Translations under genes and position numbers: made by a program
The notes under the pieces: model-generated
What the model saw: only the letters and a program-made list of their open reading frames with translations
What the model was told of the DNA's origin: nothing
Database searches by the model: none
Shown: positions 1 through 6,088 of the stretch, one piece after another
How the letters are laid out: every line of letters starts with the position of its first letter
Numbering within the stretch: the first letter of the stretch is position 1
Origin: DAOUMF01 sp034411955
GTDB taxonomy: Bacteria > Chloroflexota > Dehalococcoidia > SM23-28-2 > RBG-16-64-32
Direction: 5' to 3'
Assembly: GCA_034411955.1 (NCBI GenBank)
Contig: DAOUMF010000052.1
Span: 1-8,884 of the forward strand
DNA: 8,884 nucleotides

Positions 1-154
1 GCCCTCCCTGGGTCAGCACCTCGTCCCCGATCTGGAGCTCGGCGAGCTCCCGGCGCCTTCTGGCCCGTTCCTGCTGCACCGGCCGCAGGAAGGCGAAATA
101 GAACAGCAGCGCGATCGCCGCCGGGTAGGCCAGGGCCAGGATCCAGAATGCCAT
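1..154 (-). CDS. yajC: YajC, Sec translocase accessory subunit (partial, C-terminus off the left edge)
   Basis: The 51 visible residues have the YajC layout: a very short N-terminus, one hydrophobic membrane helix at about residues 3-21 (FWILALAYPAAIALLFYF), the conserved LRP turn at about 22-24, then a basic cytoplasmic stretch (ERARRRRELAEL) and the start of the YajC fold with GDEVLTQGG. YajC is a small inner-membrane protein that associates with SecDF and supports protein export. The ATG at 152-154 is chosen because an in-frame TAA lies two codons upstream; no clear Shine-Dalgarno precedes it. secD often follows yajC and would lie beyond the left edge, but this cannot be seen. It lies 40 bases after the lipoprotein gene on the same strand, so read-through from the upstream genes is possible. 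The family call is confident despite truncation. Confidence 0.88.
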   Translation of the reverse strand, partial: MAFWILALAYPAAIALLFYFAFLRPVQQERARRRRELAELQIGDEVLTQGG

Positions 155-179
155 AGCTTATCTACGTGTATCAGATTTA

Positions 180-191
180 GCGCCTAGGCGC
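180..191. repeat. Perfect 12-bp palindrome GCGCCTAGGCGC in the lipoprotein-yajC spacer
   Basis: GCGCCTAGGCGC is its own reverse complement and starts three bases after the lipoprotein stop codon (minus-strand reading). It could fold as a 5-bp GC hairpin with a 2-base turn, but no U-tract follows on the minus strand, so it is not a good intrinsic terminator. It could equally be a dimer-binding operator ahead of yajC, or chance. I see no convincing -10/-35 pair for yajC in the rest of this 40-base spacer. Confidence 0.4.
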
Positions 192-194
192 ATC

Positions 195-611
195 TCACTG
201 AACCGACTGTGGTGGGAAATCACCGCTGTCATCAAGGTCCGATACCCGGCCTTCTGCGTTCACGCGATAGCGCCAAGAGTGCGATCCTGTCTCGCCGGGA
301 CAGGTGTCTTTCCCTTCGATAGTGGCGCTGAAGTCCTCACAGCGCCAGATCTGGGTCAGCGAGACAATCCAATCGGCGCCTTCCTGTTCCGCCTGCCAGC
401 GGCATGTCCCCGGAACCCTTATGCCGGGAGAAGGCCCGCCGCCAAAGATAACGCACTCGTTGTCGCCCTCATGATGGTCCGCGTAGCTATCGTGGCCCAT
501 CACTCCGGACGTGAGGACGGTCTCGATCGCTCGGCTGCTTCCGTCATCAGCTCCACCACAGGCAATGAAGAGAGATACCCCAATGGCTGCCAAAGCGAAA
601 GCAATTCGCAT
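195..611 (-). CDS. Small Cys-rich putative lipoprotein, family not recognised
   Basis: I do not recognise this family. From the ATG at 609-611 the protein is 138 residues. It opens with a lipoprotein-type signal: M-R, a hydrophobic run at about 3-16, then F-I-A-C with the lipidated Cys at about residue 18, followed by GGADDGSS. Phe at -3 makes the lipobox slightly atypical. The mature part holds four more cysteines (about 53, 70, 91, 104), enough for two disulfides, four tryptophans, and a C-terminal half with alternating beta-like segments (WIVSLTQIW, HSWRYRV) ending in GDFPPQ. It is probably an exported, membrane-anchored small beta-rich domain (inference). GTG 620 and ATG 617 are alternative in-frame starts, but the Shine-Dalgarno-like GGGGGTGAT at 616-624 is correctly spaced only for 611. 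The gene begins just after the tRNA nucleotidyltransferase stop, so the two are probably co-transcribed. Its codons are visibly less GC-rich than the neighbours', hinting at later acquisition. Confidence 0.72.
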   Translation of the reverse strand: MRIAFALAAIGVSLFIACGGADDGSSRAIETVLTSGVMGHDSYADHHEGDNECVIFGGGPSPGIRVPGTCRWQAEQEGADWIVSLTQIWRCEDFSATIEGKDTCPGETGSHSWRYRVNAEGRVSDLDDSGDFPPQSVQ

Positions 612-615
612 GTCC

Positions 616-624
616 ATCACCCCC
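616..624 (-). promoter_or_regulatory. Shine-Dalgarno deciding the lipoprotein start
   Basis: On the minus strand GGGGGTGAT differs by one base from GGAGGTGAT, the complement of the 16S rRNA 3' end. The GGGGG core is 8 bases before ATG 609-611. The other in-frame candidates, GTG 618-620 and ATG 615-617, overlap or abut this element and cannot use it. This favours MRIAF as the N-terminus and also gives a cleaner signal peptide. Confidence 0.55.
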
Positions 625-628
625 AGGC

Positions 629-2134
629 CTAGTGACGGAGGAGATGGCGTATTTGTTCCAGATGGCTGCGAGCCAGCGCCAGCGCCTCTTCGCGGGTCGA
701 TATCTCGCCCGCGGCCTGGGCCTCCCGCACCGTCTCCAGCAGGCGCCCGATGAGAGGCCCCGGCGAAAGGTTCAGCTCTGTCATCAGTTCGTCTCCGTCC
801 AGCAGCTTGGCAGGGGAAGTTACCTCCTCTTCTTGAAACCGTTTTGTGAGTATATAGTTTACCAGCGCCACATGATGGCGCCAGCCGGACATACGCACCC
901 GAGGCCCCACCGTGGCCAGATGGTCGGCCAGGGAGAGGAAGAGGGTGTCAATGGCCGCATCGCCGCAGTCCCGGAAGTAGCGGTAGAGCGCTCGCCGGGT
1001 GGGAGGCCCCTGCTGCCCCATCTGGACGGGGCGCAGGTGTGCCTTCACCATCGTCTGCACCAGCGCCACCTCCCGTGCCGAGAAGCGCAGTCGCTGCAGC
1101 GCGCGGACGGCCTTCTCCGCGCCCACGTCCGCGTGCCCGAAGAAACGCATCCGGCCGGTGTCGTCGAACGTCTTCGCCTCCGGCTTGGCGATGTCGTGCA
1201 GGAGGCCGCCCAGCTTGAGCGCCGCCGAGCGAGGCCGCTCCGCCAGCACCTCCTCCCGGAAGTAGGGGCGGGCCTCCTCCCACCAGGCTAGCTGACCCCA
1301 AAGCTCGCGCCACAGCCGCCGCCCGCGACGCTCGCGAGGCTCCTCCTCGGCCAGCAGGATGTCCAGGTTCCCCACCGCCTCCAGCGAGTGATCGAACACG
1401 TCCCAGTGGTGCTCCTTGGGCTGCTCGACGCCCCGGCTGTCCGTCAGCTCCGGCAGCAGCCGCTCCAGCAGTCCCAGGCTGTCCAGCAGGCGCAGGCCCT
1501 GACCGGCTCGGGGCGTAGCTAGGACGCGCATCAGCTCGTCCCGCTGTCGCTCTGCCGCCGCCTGTGTCAGACTGCCCGCGTGCCGGCGGATGAGCGCCGC
1601 CGTGTCGGGGTCCATCTCAAAGTCCAGCTCCACGGCCAGGCGCGTCCCTCGCAACGTCCGCAGGGGGTCGGCCCGAAACGCCTCCTCGCCGATGACCCGC
1701 ACCAGGCGCCGGTGAAGGTCGGCCTGTCCTCCCGTGGGGTCGATGAGGGCCGCTGTCCCGGCGGCCGCCTGGGCCAGAGGCGCTGCCATGGCGTCGATGG
1801 TGAAGTCGCGCCCCCTCAGGTCGGACTCCACGTCGCCCCGCAGGGGCAGCAGGTCGATGTACATCCCCGACTCCGCCAGCAGCACCCGCGCCACCTGTCG
1901 CTCCTCGGCCAATGGGAAGAAGTGACCGTCGAGGGCGTCCGCCAGCTCCGGGCCCAGCGCCAGAGGGTCGCCGGCGATGGAGAGGTCTACGTCGCGACCG
2001 TGGCGGCCCAGGAGGGCGTCCCTGAGGAAGCCGCCGACGACGTAGGCCTCCACGCCGGAGCGGCGGAAGAAGTTGTCCAGCCGCGCCAGCAGGCTCTGGA
2101 CCTCGGGGCCGACGGTTAGCGGCGCCTCGGCCAT
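629..2134 (-). CDS. CCA-adding enzyme / poly(A) polymerase family tRNA nucleotidyltransferase with HD domain
   Basis: This is a class II tRNA nucleotidyltransferase, which adds or repairs the 3' CCA (or only A) of tRNAs. The NTase head has VVGGFLRDALLG, then RDVDLSI with the two metal-binding aspartates, RDFTIDAM, and the arm-domain signature DPLRTLRGTRLA. A C-terminal HD phosphohydrolase-type domain follows: HHWDVFDHSL, LLHDIAKPE, FGHADVGAEKA, ADHLATVGP. These span roughly residues 30-430 of a protein of about 500, normal for HD-bearing members. Whether it adds CCA, CC, A, or polyadenylates RNA cannot be decided from motifs, so no gene symbol is given. The start is ambiguous: ATG 2134 lies 10 bases after the def stop and suits coupled reinitiation; GTG 2167 would add 11 residues (512 total) and overlap def by 23 bases. 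Neither has a strong Shine-Dalgarno. It belongs with def and the lipoprotein gene in one same-strand run. Confidence 0.92.
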   Translation of the reverse strand: MAEAPLTVGPEVQSLLARLDNFFRRSGVEAYVVGGFLRDALLGRHGRDVDLSIAGDPLALGPELADALDGHFFPLAEERQVARVLLAESGMYIDLLPLRGDVESDLRGRDFTIDAMAAPLAQAAAGTAALIDPTGGQADLHRRLVRVIGEEAFRADPLRTLRGTRLAVELDFEMDPDTAALIRRHAGSLTQAAAERQRDELMRVLATPRAGQGLRLLDSLGLLERLLPELTDSRGVEQPKEHHWDVFDHSLEAVGNLDILLAEEEPRERRGRRLWRELWGQLAWWEEARPYFREEVLAERPRSAALKLGGLLHDIAKPEAKTFDDTGRMRFFGHADVGAEKAVRALQRLRFSAREVALVQTMVKAHLRPVQMGQQGPPTRRALYRYFRDCGDAAIDTLFLSLADHLATVGPRVRMSGWRHHVALVNYILTKRFQEEEVTSPAKLLDGDELMTELNLSPGPLIGRLLETVREAQAAGEISTREEALALARSHLEQIRHLLRH

Positions 2135-2144
2135 GCCAGCCCGG

Positions 2145-2660
2145 CTAGCCGTTCTGACGGGACTCACCCCCGCCGGGAGGCTCCGCCGGCTCGATCTTGA
2201 TCAGGTCGCTCTTACTCTCAAGGTGCTCGATGTAGAGCACGCCGTTGACGTGGTCTATCTCATGCTCCAGCGCCTGGGCCAGCAGGTCATCCTGGCCCTT
2301 GACCCGCACCCGTCGGCCGGAGGGATCGAGCCCCTTGGCCACCACGGTGACCGAGCGTGTCATGTTCTCCGTGCGGTACCCCGGCACCGACAGGCAGCCC
2401 TCCTCCACCTTCCGCTCTCGCGACCGCTTGACGATATCCGGGTTGATTATGGCGAACGGCTCCTCGTCCGGCAGGCCGATGACGATGACGCGGAGGGAGA
2501 CGCCGATCTGAGGGGCGGCGAGGCCCACGCCGCTGGCGGCCCGCATGCTATCGATCATGTCCTCGATGAGCCTGCGGATAGAGCCGTCGATAGCGGGGAC
2601 CCGCTTCGCCTTCTGGCGCAGGACCGGGTCGCCCAGTGTGCGGATCGGGTGAACGGCCAC
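2145..2660 (-). CDS. def: Peptide deformylase
   Basis: This enzyme removes the N-formyl group from nascent proteins at the ribosome, using a bound metal ion. All three family motifs are intact in the 171 residues: GVGLAAPQ (about 44-51), EEGCLS (about 86-91) with metal-ligand Cys89, and HEIDH (about 133-137) supplying two histidine ligands and the catalytic glutamate. The length matches normal bacterial deformylases; the last 15 or so residues are a Pro/Gly-rich tail without motif content. Translation starts at GTG 2658-2660, supported by a perfect GGAGGT five bases upstream. An overlapping ATG at 2662-2664 is in another frame and encodes nothing recognisable. The stop sits just before the tRNA nucleotidyltransferase start, so the two are very likely co-transcribed. 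No methionyl-tRNA formyltransferase gene is visible, although fmt often neighbours def. Confidence 0.96.
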   Translation of the reverse strand: MAVHPIRTLGDPVLRQKAKRVPAIDGSIRRLIEDMIDSMRAASGVGLAAPQIGVSLRVIVIGLPDEEPFAIINPDIVKRSRERKVEEGCLSVPGYRTENMTRSVTVVAKGLDPSGRRVRVKGQDDLLAQALEHEIDHVNGVLYIEHLESKSDLIKIEPAEPPGGGESRQNG

Positions 2661-2665
2661 TCATT

Positions 2666-2671
2666 ACCTCC
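2666..2671 (-). promoter_or_regulatory. Strong Shine-Dalgarno GGAGGT for the def GTG start
   Basis: GGAGGT on the minus strand is followed by AATGA and then GTG 2658-2660. The 5-base spacing fixes GTG rather than the nearby out-of-frame ATG as the def start. Confidence 0.8.
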
Positions 2672-2679
2672 GTAAGCCC

Positions 2680-2719
2680 TGTGCGCCGGGGCGCAAAAGG
2701 CGCGATCGACCCAATTCTA
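2680..2719 (-). promoter_or_regulatory. Candidate def promoter (-10 TAGAAT) with GC-rich leader hairpin
   Basis: The 104-base spacer between priA and def contains TAGAAT at 2714-2719 on the minus strand, five of six matches to the -10 consensus, in a locally AT-rich patch. I see no good -35 at 16-18 bases. The inferred leader of about 47 bases would include TGCGCC-CC-GGCGCA (2680-2693), a possible tight hairpin just ahead of the ribosome-binding site. It is speculative: def may simply be read through from priA. Confidence 0.28.
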
Positions 2720-2761
2720 GCGAATCGGCGCGCCTGCTGGTAGGCGTGGCGCGCTCCCGGC

Positions 2762-2779
2762 GTCTCACAGCAGTGAGAC
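2762..2779 (-). terminator. Perfect 7-bp hairpin spanning the priA stop codon
   Basis: GTCTCAC (2762-2768) and GTGAGAC (2773-2779) are perfect inverted arms around a 4-base loop. On the minus strand the stem covers the last codons of priA and its TGA. No U-tract follows, so it is not a classical intrinsic terminator. It could be an RNA-stabilising 3' end, a Rho-assisted pause, or chance. Confidence 0.35.
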
Positions 2780-5248
2780 TGGGTCGATGTCCACCGTCCA
2801 GCCGCGGGGGAATGCCACCTCCGCCAGCAGCTCCGTGGGGTTCTCGCCGCGCACCACCACCTGCCAGCGCCAGCGGCCGCGCAGCCGAGGCACAAACGCC
2901 GGCCCCGGACCGAGCACGTCCAGGTTGGGCAGGCCCCGCTGGTCCCGCTCTCCCCGCAGATAGCGCACCATCGCCGCTGCCTGCTCGCGCGCGTACTGCT
3001 CGCCGGTGTGGGCGTACACCAGCCGCGCCAGCCGCCCGAACGGCGGGTATCCCAGCGGCTGGCGGAAGTCCACCTCCTGGTTGTACAGGGCGTGGTAGTC
3101 GTGCTGGGCCGCCGCCGCCACCGCGTAGTGGTTCGGCGAGTAGGTCTGGATGATCACGCGGCCGCCGCGCGGGCCCCGCCCCGCCCGCCCCGCCACCTGC
3201 TCCAGCAACTGAAATGTGCGCTCGCCGGAGCGGAAGTCGGGAAAGCGCAGGGCGGTATCGGCCGAGACTACCCCCACCAAGGTGACCAGCGGCATGTCCA
3301 GCCCCTTGGCCACCATCTGCGTGCCGATGAGGATGTCCGCCTCGTGGGCCAGGAAGCGGGCCAGGATGCGTTCGTGAGCGTCGCGGCTGCGGGTGACGTC
3401 GCGGTCCCAGCGCAGGGTGCGGGCATTGGGGAAGGCCCGGCGCGCCTCCTCCTCCACCCGCTCGGTGCCCAGCCCAAGCTGACGGATGCGGCGGCTGCCG
3501 CACTGGGGACACGCCGTGGGCGCGGGCCGGGCGCGGCGACAGTAGTGGCAGACCAGCCGGTTCTCTCCCCCTGAGGCGGAGTGGAGGGTCAGGGACACTG
3601 CGCAGGAGGTGCAGCTCGGCACGTGACCGCAGTCGCGGCACTGGAGAAAGGAGGCCGTGCCGCGCCGGTTGAGGAACAGGATCACCTGCTCCTCCGCCGA
3701 AAGCGCCGCGCTGATGCCGGCGGTGAGGGAGCGACTGAAGATGCCCCGGTTGCCGGCCTTGAGTTCTTCGCGCAGGTCCACCACCTCCACCTGGGGCAGC
3801 GGGCTCGGCGTCACGCCGCCCGATTCCGTCCTGTGGAGACGCTGGCGCAGCTCCAGAAGCTGGTGGGACCCGCCAGAGGCGTAGCGGAAATGGCTCTGCA
3901 CGTCCGGCGTGGCCGAGCCCAGGACGAGAACGGCGCCGGTCAGGCGGCACAACTCCTCGGCGGCCGCCCGGGCGTGATAGCGGGGCGAGCCCTCCTGCTG
4001 CTTGTACGTCCACTCGTGTTCCTCGTCGATGACGACGAGTCCCAGGTCGGGCTGCGGCGCGAACAGCGCCCCCCGCGGCCCGATGACCACGGCGTAGCGC
4101 CCGGACCGAACCTCGTGCCACATGTCGAAGTGCTCTCCCCGCGACAGGCCGCTGTGCATCACCGCCACCTGGCCCGGGAACCGTTCTCCGAACCGGCGGA
4201 CCGTCTGCGGCGTCAGCGATATCTCCGGAACCAGCACGATGGCGCGCTTGCCCAGTGCCACTGTCCGCTCCAGAGCCTGAAGGTACACCTCTGTCTTGCC
4301 GCTGCCGGTGACGCCGTGCAGGAGGAACGTCTGCGGCTGTCCCTCGCCCTCCAGCGCCTTCGCGATGCGCCGGTAGGCCTCATCCTGCTCGCCGGTGAGG
4401 GTGGGAGCGGCTCGTTTGGGGTACGCGCGCCCCGCCAGCGGATCGCGCACCACCGTCACGTCCTCTCGCACCGCCAGACCTTGCTGTTGCAGGTCGCGCA
4501 GGACGGCCGTCGTCAGCCCCAGCGGCCGCAGCTCGGCCAGGGGCAGCGGGCCCTGGTCGGCCAGCGCCTCCAGCACCATCGCCCGCCGCAAGGCCGACGC
4601 CCCGCCCTCGTCCCGCAGTGTCCGCGCCCGCCGCCGGGCCTTAGCGGCGGAGACCAGCAGACGCAGATGGGGCACCACCTTGGGCCGCACCTGGGGCCGC
4701 GCCAGCTCGTGCCGCCGCTCGATGAACCCGCGCAGCACCAGTCCGCCCACCACGGTGCTGACGCTGCGCAGCCGCAGCGCCTTGCGCAGCTCATCCTGCT
4801 CGGCCTGCCCCTGGGCGACCAGGTATGTCAGCGCCGCCCGCTGCCTCTCTGTCAGCCCCAGCCCGGGAAGCTCGTCCAGCGACACCAGCGGCCGCAGCAC
4901 AGTAAGCGGCCGCCGCTTGAACCCCGGCGGCAGCATCAGCGACACGCAATCGAAGAGGGGTGCCAGGTAGTGGTCGCTGAGCCAGCGGGCCAGCGCCGCC
5001 CGCTCCGGCGACAGCAGCGGCTCAGGGTCGATGATGGCGTCGATGTCCCGCGCATCGGGGAAGGCTGGTGTCTCCGTCATCTCCAGCACCACCCCTTGCA
5101 GCCGGCGCGATCCGAAGGGCACGTAGACCGCGTGCCCGACGTCCAGCGGCAGGTCCTGCCCACTGGCAGGCAGGTTATCCGGAATCCGATAGGTGAACGT
5201 CTGGCGGATGGGCGCCCCGGCGTTGACCGCGACCTCTGCGTAGGTCAT
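2765..5248 (-). CDS. priA: Primosomal protein N' (replication restart helicase PriA)
   Basis: PriA recognises stalled replication forks and reloads the replicative helicase. In the 827-residue protein the order is: N-terminal 3'-end-binding domain (about 1-110, with FTYRIP and VPFG), a winged-helix-like part (about 130-200), helicase lobe 1 with GVTGSGKT (about 312-319), the DEEH Walker B box (VVIDEEHEWTYK, about 405-416) and GSATP (about 444-448). Next comes an insert with eight cysteines in four pairs (537/540, 546/549, 567/570, 580/583) that bind two zinc ions, and then lobe 2 with IGTQMVAKGLD and QVAGRAGR. All helicase motifs are intact. It is about 95 residues longer than E. coli PriA, the excess lying mostly around residues 200-290. 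ATG 5246-5248 is chosen because GGAGGT sits four bases upstream and MTYAEVAVN matches usual PriA N-termini; an upstream extension to 5308 reads through promoter-like sequence. It lies downstream of the rplS terminator, so it probably has its own promoter. Confidence 0.97.
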   Translation of the reverse strand: MTYAEVAVNAGAPIRQTFTYRIPDNLPASGQDLPLDVGHAVYVPFGSRRLQGVVLEMTETPAFPDARDIDAIIDPEPLLSPERAALARWLSDHYLAPLFDCVSLMLPPGFKRRPLTVLRPLVSLDELPGLGLTERQRAALTYLVAQGQAEQDELRKALRLRSVSTVVGGLVLRGFIERRHELARPQVRPKVVPHLRLLVSAAKARRRARTLRDEGGASALRRAMVLEALADQGPLPLAELRPLGLTTAVLRDLQQQGLAVREDVTVVRDPLAGRAYPKRAAPTLTGEQDEAYRRIAKALEGEGQPQTFLLHGVTGSGKTEVYLQALERTVALGKRAIVLVPEISLTPQTVRRFGERFPGQVAVMHSGLSRGEHFDMWHEVRSGRYAVVIGPRGALFAPQPDLGLVVIDEEHEWTYKQQEGSPRYHARAAAEELCRLTGAVLVLGSATPDVQSHFRYASGGSHQLLELRQRLHRTESGGVTPSPLPQVEVVDLREELKAGNRGIFSRSLTAGISAALSAEEQVILFLNRRGTASFLQCRDCGHVPSCTSCAVSLTLHSASGGENRLVCHYCRRARPAPTACPQCGSRRIRQLGLGTERVEEEARRAFPNARTLRWDRDVTRSRDAHERILARFLAHEADILIGTQMVAKGLDMPLVTLVGVVSADTALRFPDFRSGERTFQLLEQVAGRAGRGPRGGRVIIQTYSPNHYAVAAAAQHDYHALYNQEVDFRQPLGYPPFGRLARLVYAHTGEQYAREQAAAMVRYLRGERDQRGLPNLDVLGPGPAFVPRLRGRWRWQVVVRGENPTELLAEVAFPRGWTVDIDPVSLL

Positions 5249-5252
5249 CGCC

Positions 5253-5270
5253 ACCTCCGCGCCGACTATA
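5253..5270 (-). promoter_or_regulatory. priA -10 box TATAGT and Shine-Dalgarno GGAGGT
   Basis: On the minus strand TATAGT (5265-5270) matches five of six bases of the -10 consensus. It is followed by six bases and then GGAGGT (5253-5258), four bases before ATG 5248. Transcription would begin at about 5258-5260, leaving a leader of only about 10 bases. No good -35 is visible (TTCCAC at 18 bases is poor). The ribosome-binding site is secure; the promoter is tentative, though a promoter is expected here because the rplS terminator lies directly upstream. Confidence 0.45.
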
Positions 5271-5310
5271 GCACCGCAGCGGCCGCAAGTGGAAAGGGAA
5301 AGAGGCACAT

Positions 5311-5335
5311 AAAAAAGCCGTCCGCAAGGGACGGC
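5311..5335 (-). terminator. Intrinsic terminator of rplS
   Basis: Read on the minus strand, GCCGTCC-CTTGC-GGACGGC is a perfect 7-bp GC-rich stem with a 5-base loop, followed directly by six T residues (5311-5316). It lies 22 bases after the rplS stop. It should end the rplS transcript and insulates priA from it. Confidence 0.92.
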
Positions 5336-5357
5336 GCGCTCTCATCGCGAGACCGGG

Positions 5358-5996
5358 TTACGCCTCGGGAGCTTTCTCATCCTCCGTCTCGGCCTCCGCT
5401 TCGGCGGTGGGCTCCTCTGTGGTTTCCTCCTCGTCCTCCGCGACGCCTTCAGCTTCCGGCTCGGCTTCTTCTCCCTCCGCCTCGGCCGCCTCTTCCGCTT
5501 CCGCCTCTGCCTCAGCTTCCACTTCTTCTTCCGCCTCCCCTTCGGCCTCGACCTCCTGTGCGGCCTCGGTCTCTTCCGGCGGCGCTTCCTCCTCCTCTCC
5601 CGTGGGCAGCTCTTCGCCCGCCTCAGCCAGTTGTCGCGTCAGCTCCTCGAAGCGGTCGCGAGAGCCGGCGCGGACGCGGGCCCTCTTGCCCACCCGTTTG
5701 CGGAGGTAGTACAGCTTGGCCCGGCGAACCTGGCCCACCCGCACTACCTGCACGCTCTCCAGCCGCGGCGAATACAGCAGGAACGTCCGCTCCACGCCTA
5801 TGCCGTGGGTCACGCGGCGAACCGTGAAGCTGGAGTTGATGCCCCCGCGCCGCTTGCGTATGACCACCCCCTCGAACGCCTGCACGCGCTCTCGCTCTCC
5901 CTCCACGACCCGCGCCAGCACACGCACGCTATCCCCCGGGCGGAAGTCGGGGATCTTGGGGTTCTTCTTGGGCTGAACGATCGATTTGAGGTCCAT
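5358..5996 (-). CDS. rplS: Ribosomal protein L19 with long glutamate-rich C-terminal tail
   Basis: Residues 1-115 are a complete L19 core: IPDFRPGDSVRVLARVVEG, QAFEGVVIRKRRGG, FTVRRVTHGIGVERTFLLYS, SVQVVRVGQVRRAKLYYLR, ending in a basic KRVGKRARVR segment. L19 binds 23S rRNA near the contact between the two ribosomal subunits. Bacterial L19 is normally about 115-130 residues; this one is 212. The extra part (about 127-212) is a low-complexity Glu/Ala repeat with roughly 41 Glu, two Asp and one Lys by my count, so it should be disordered and strongly negative. ATG 5994-5996 is chosen because the L19 core starts there (MDLKSIVQPK) and AAGG lies five bases upstream; the open frame continuing to 6329 is antisense to the MmgE/PrpD gene. 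rpsP-rimM-trmD, the usual neighbours, are absent, so rplS stands alone with its own terminator. Confidence 0.96.
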   Translation of the reverse strand: MDLKSIVQPKKNPKIPDFRPGDSVRVLARVVEGERERVQAFEGVVIRKRRGGINSSFTVRRVTHGIGVERTFLLYSPRLESVQVVRVGQVRRAKLYYLRKRVGKRARVRAGSRDRFEELTRQLAEAGEELPTGEEEEAPPEETEAAQEVEAEGEAEEEVEAEAEAEAEEAAEAEGEEAEPEAEGVAEDEEETTEEPTAEAEAETEDEKAPEA

Positions 5997-6001
5997 GGCA
6001 A

Positions 6002-6038
6002 CCTTGCCCAGTTTACTGGTCGCCCAACTGGAGAGCAA
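6002..6038 (-). promoter_or_regulatory. rplS: Candidate rplS promoter (TTGCTC-17-TAAACT) and AAGG ribosome-binding site
   Basis: On the minus strand TTGCTC (6033-6038) and TAAACT (6010-6015) are separated by exactly 17 bases. They match three and four of six consensus positions. The inferred start, about 6003-6005, would coincide with the AAGG (6002-6005) that precedes ATG 5996, giving a leader of under ten bases. An inverted repeat, CCAGTT at 6008-6013 and AACTGG at 6026-6031, overlaps the -10 box and spacer and could be an operator half-site pair. All of this is by eye and weak. Confidence 0.28.
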
Positions 6039-6071
6039 GCTGAGGTTCAGCACGAGATCGCTCTGTCCCTG

Positions 6072-6088
6072 TGCTAACATGAGCGCCG
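6072..6088 (+). promoter_or_regulatory. Candidate extended -10 promoter giving a leaderless MmgE/PrpD mRNA
   Basis: TGCTAACAT (6072-6080) has the TG-n-hexamer form of an extended -10 box, with TAACAT matching four of six. Seven bases later lies an in-frame GTG at 6088. Transcription starting there would make a leaderless message beginning at VNVSEHL and would exclude the ATG at 6079, which overlaps the -10 box. No Shine-Dalgarno precedes either start, which fits leaderless translation but does not prove it. Confidence 0.3.

Noticed and set aside
2699..2735. Imperfect inverted repeat GGCGCG ... CGCGCC between priA and def as a terminator
   Set aside because: The arms are short and GC-only, the loop is long, and no T-tract follows on the minus strand; such pairs are frequent by chance in GC-rich DNA.
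2664..4121. 485-residue minus-strand open frame overlapping priA in another frame
   Set aside because: Arg/Gly/Pro/Ala-rich low-complexity translation without motifs; the priA frame carries all helicase and zinc motifs.
5249..5308. 20-residue N-terminal extension of PriA with two cysteines (CGRCG)
   Set aside because: A strong ribosome-binding site sits before ATG 5248, and the extension would be encoded by the promoter-like spacer just after the rplS terminator.
5407..5709. Ser/Ala-repeat protein on the plus strand opposite the L19 tail, or a tandem repeat/CRISPR-like array
   Set aside because: It is the antisense image of the Glu/Ala codon tract; there are no evenly spaced repeats with unique spacers.
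3581..5827. 748-residue plus-strand open frame antisense to priA and rplS
   Set aside because: It covers two well-supported genes on the opposite strand, has no recognisable domain, is rich in Pro/Arg/Gln/His as expected from antisense GC-rich codons, and runs through the rplS terminator.
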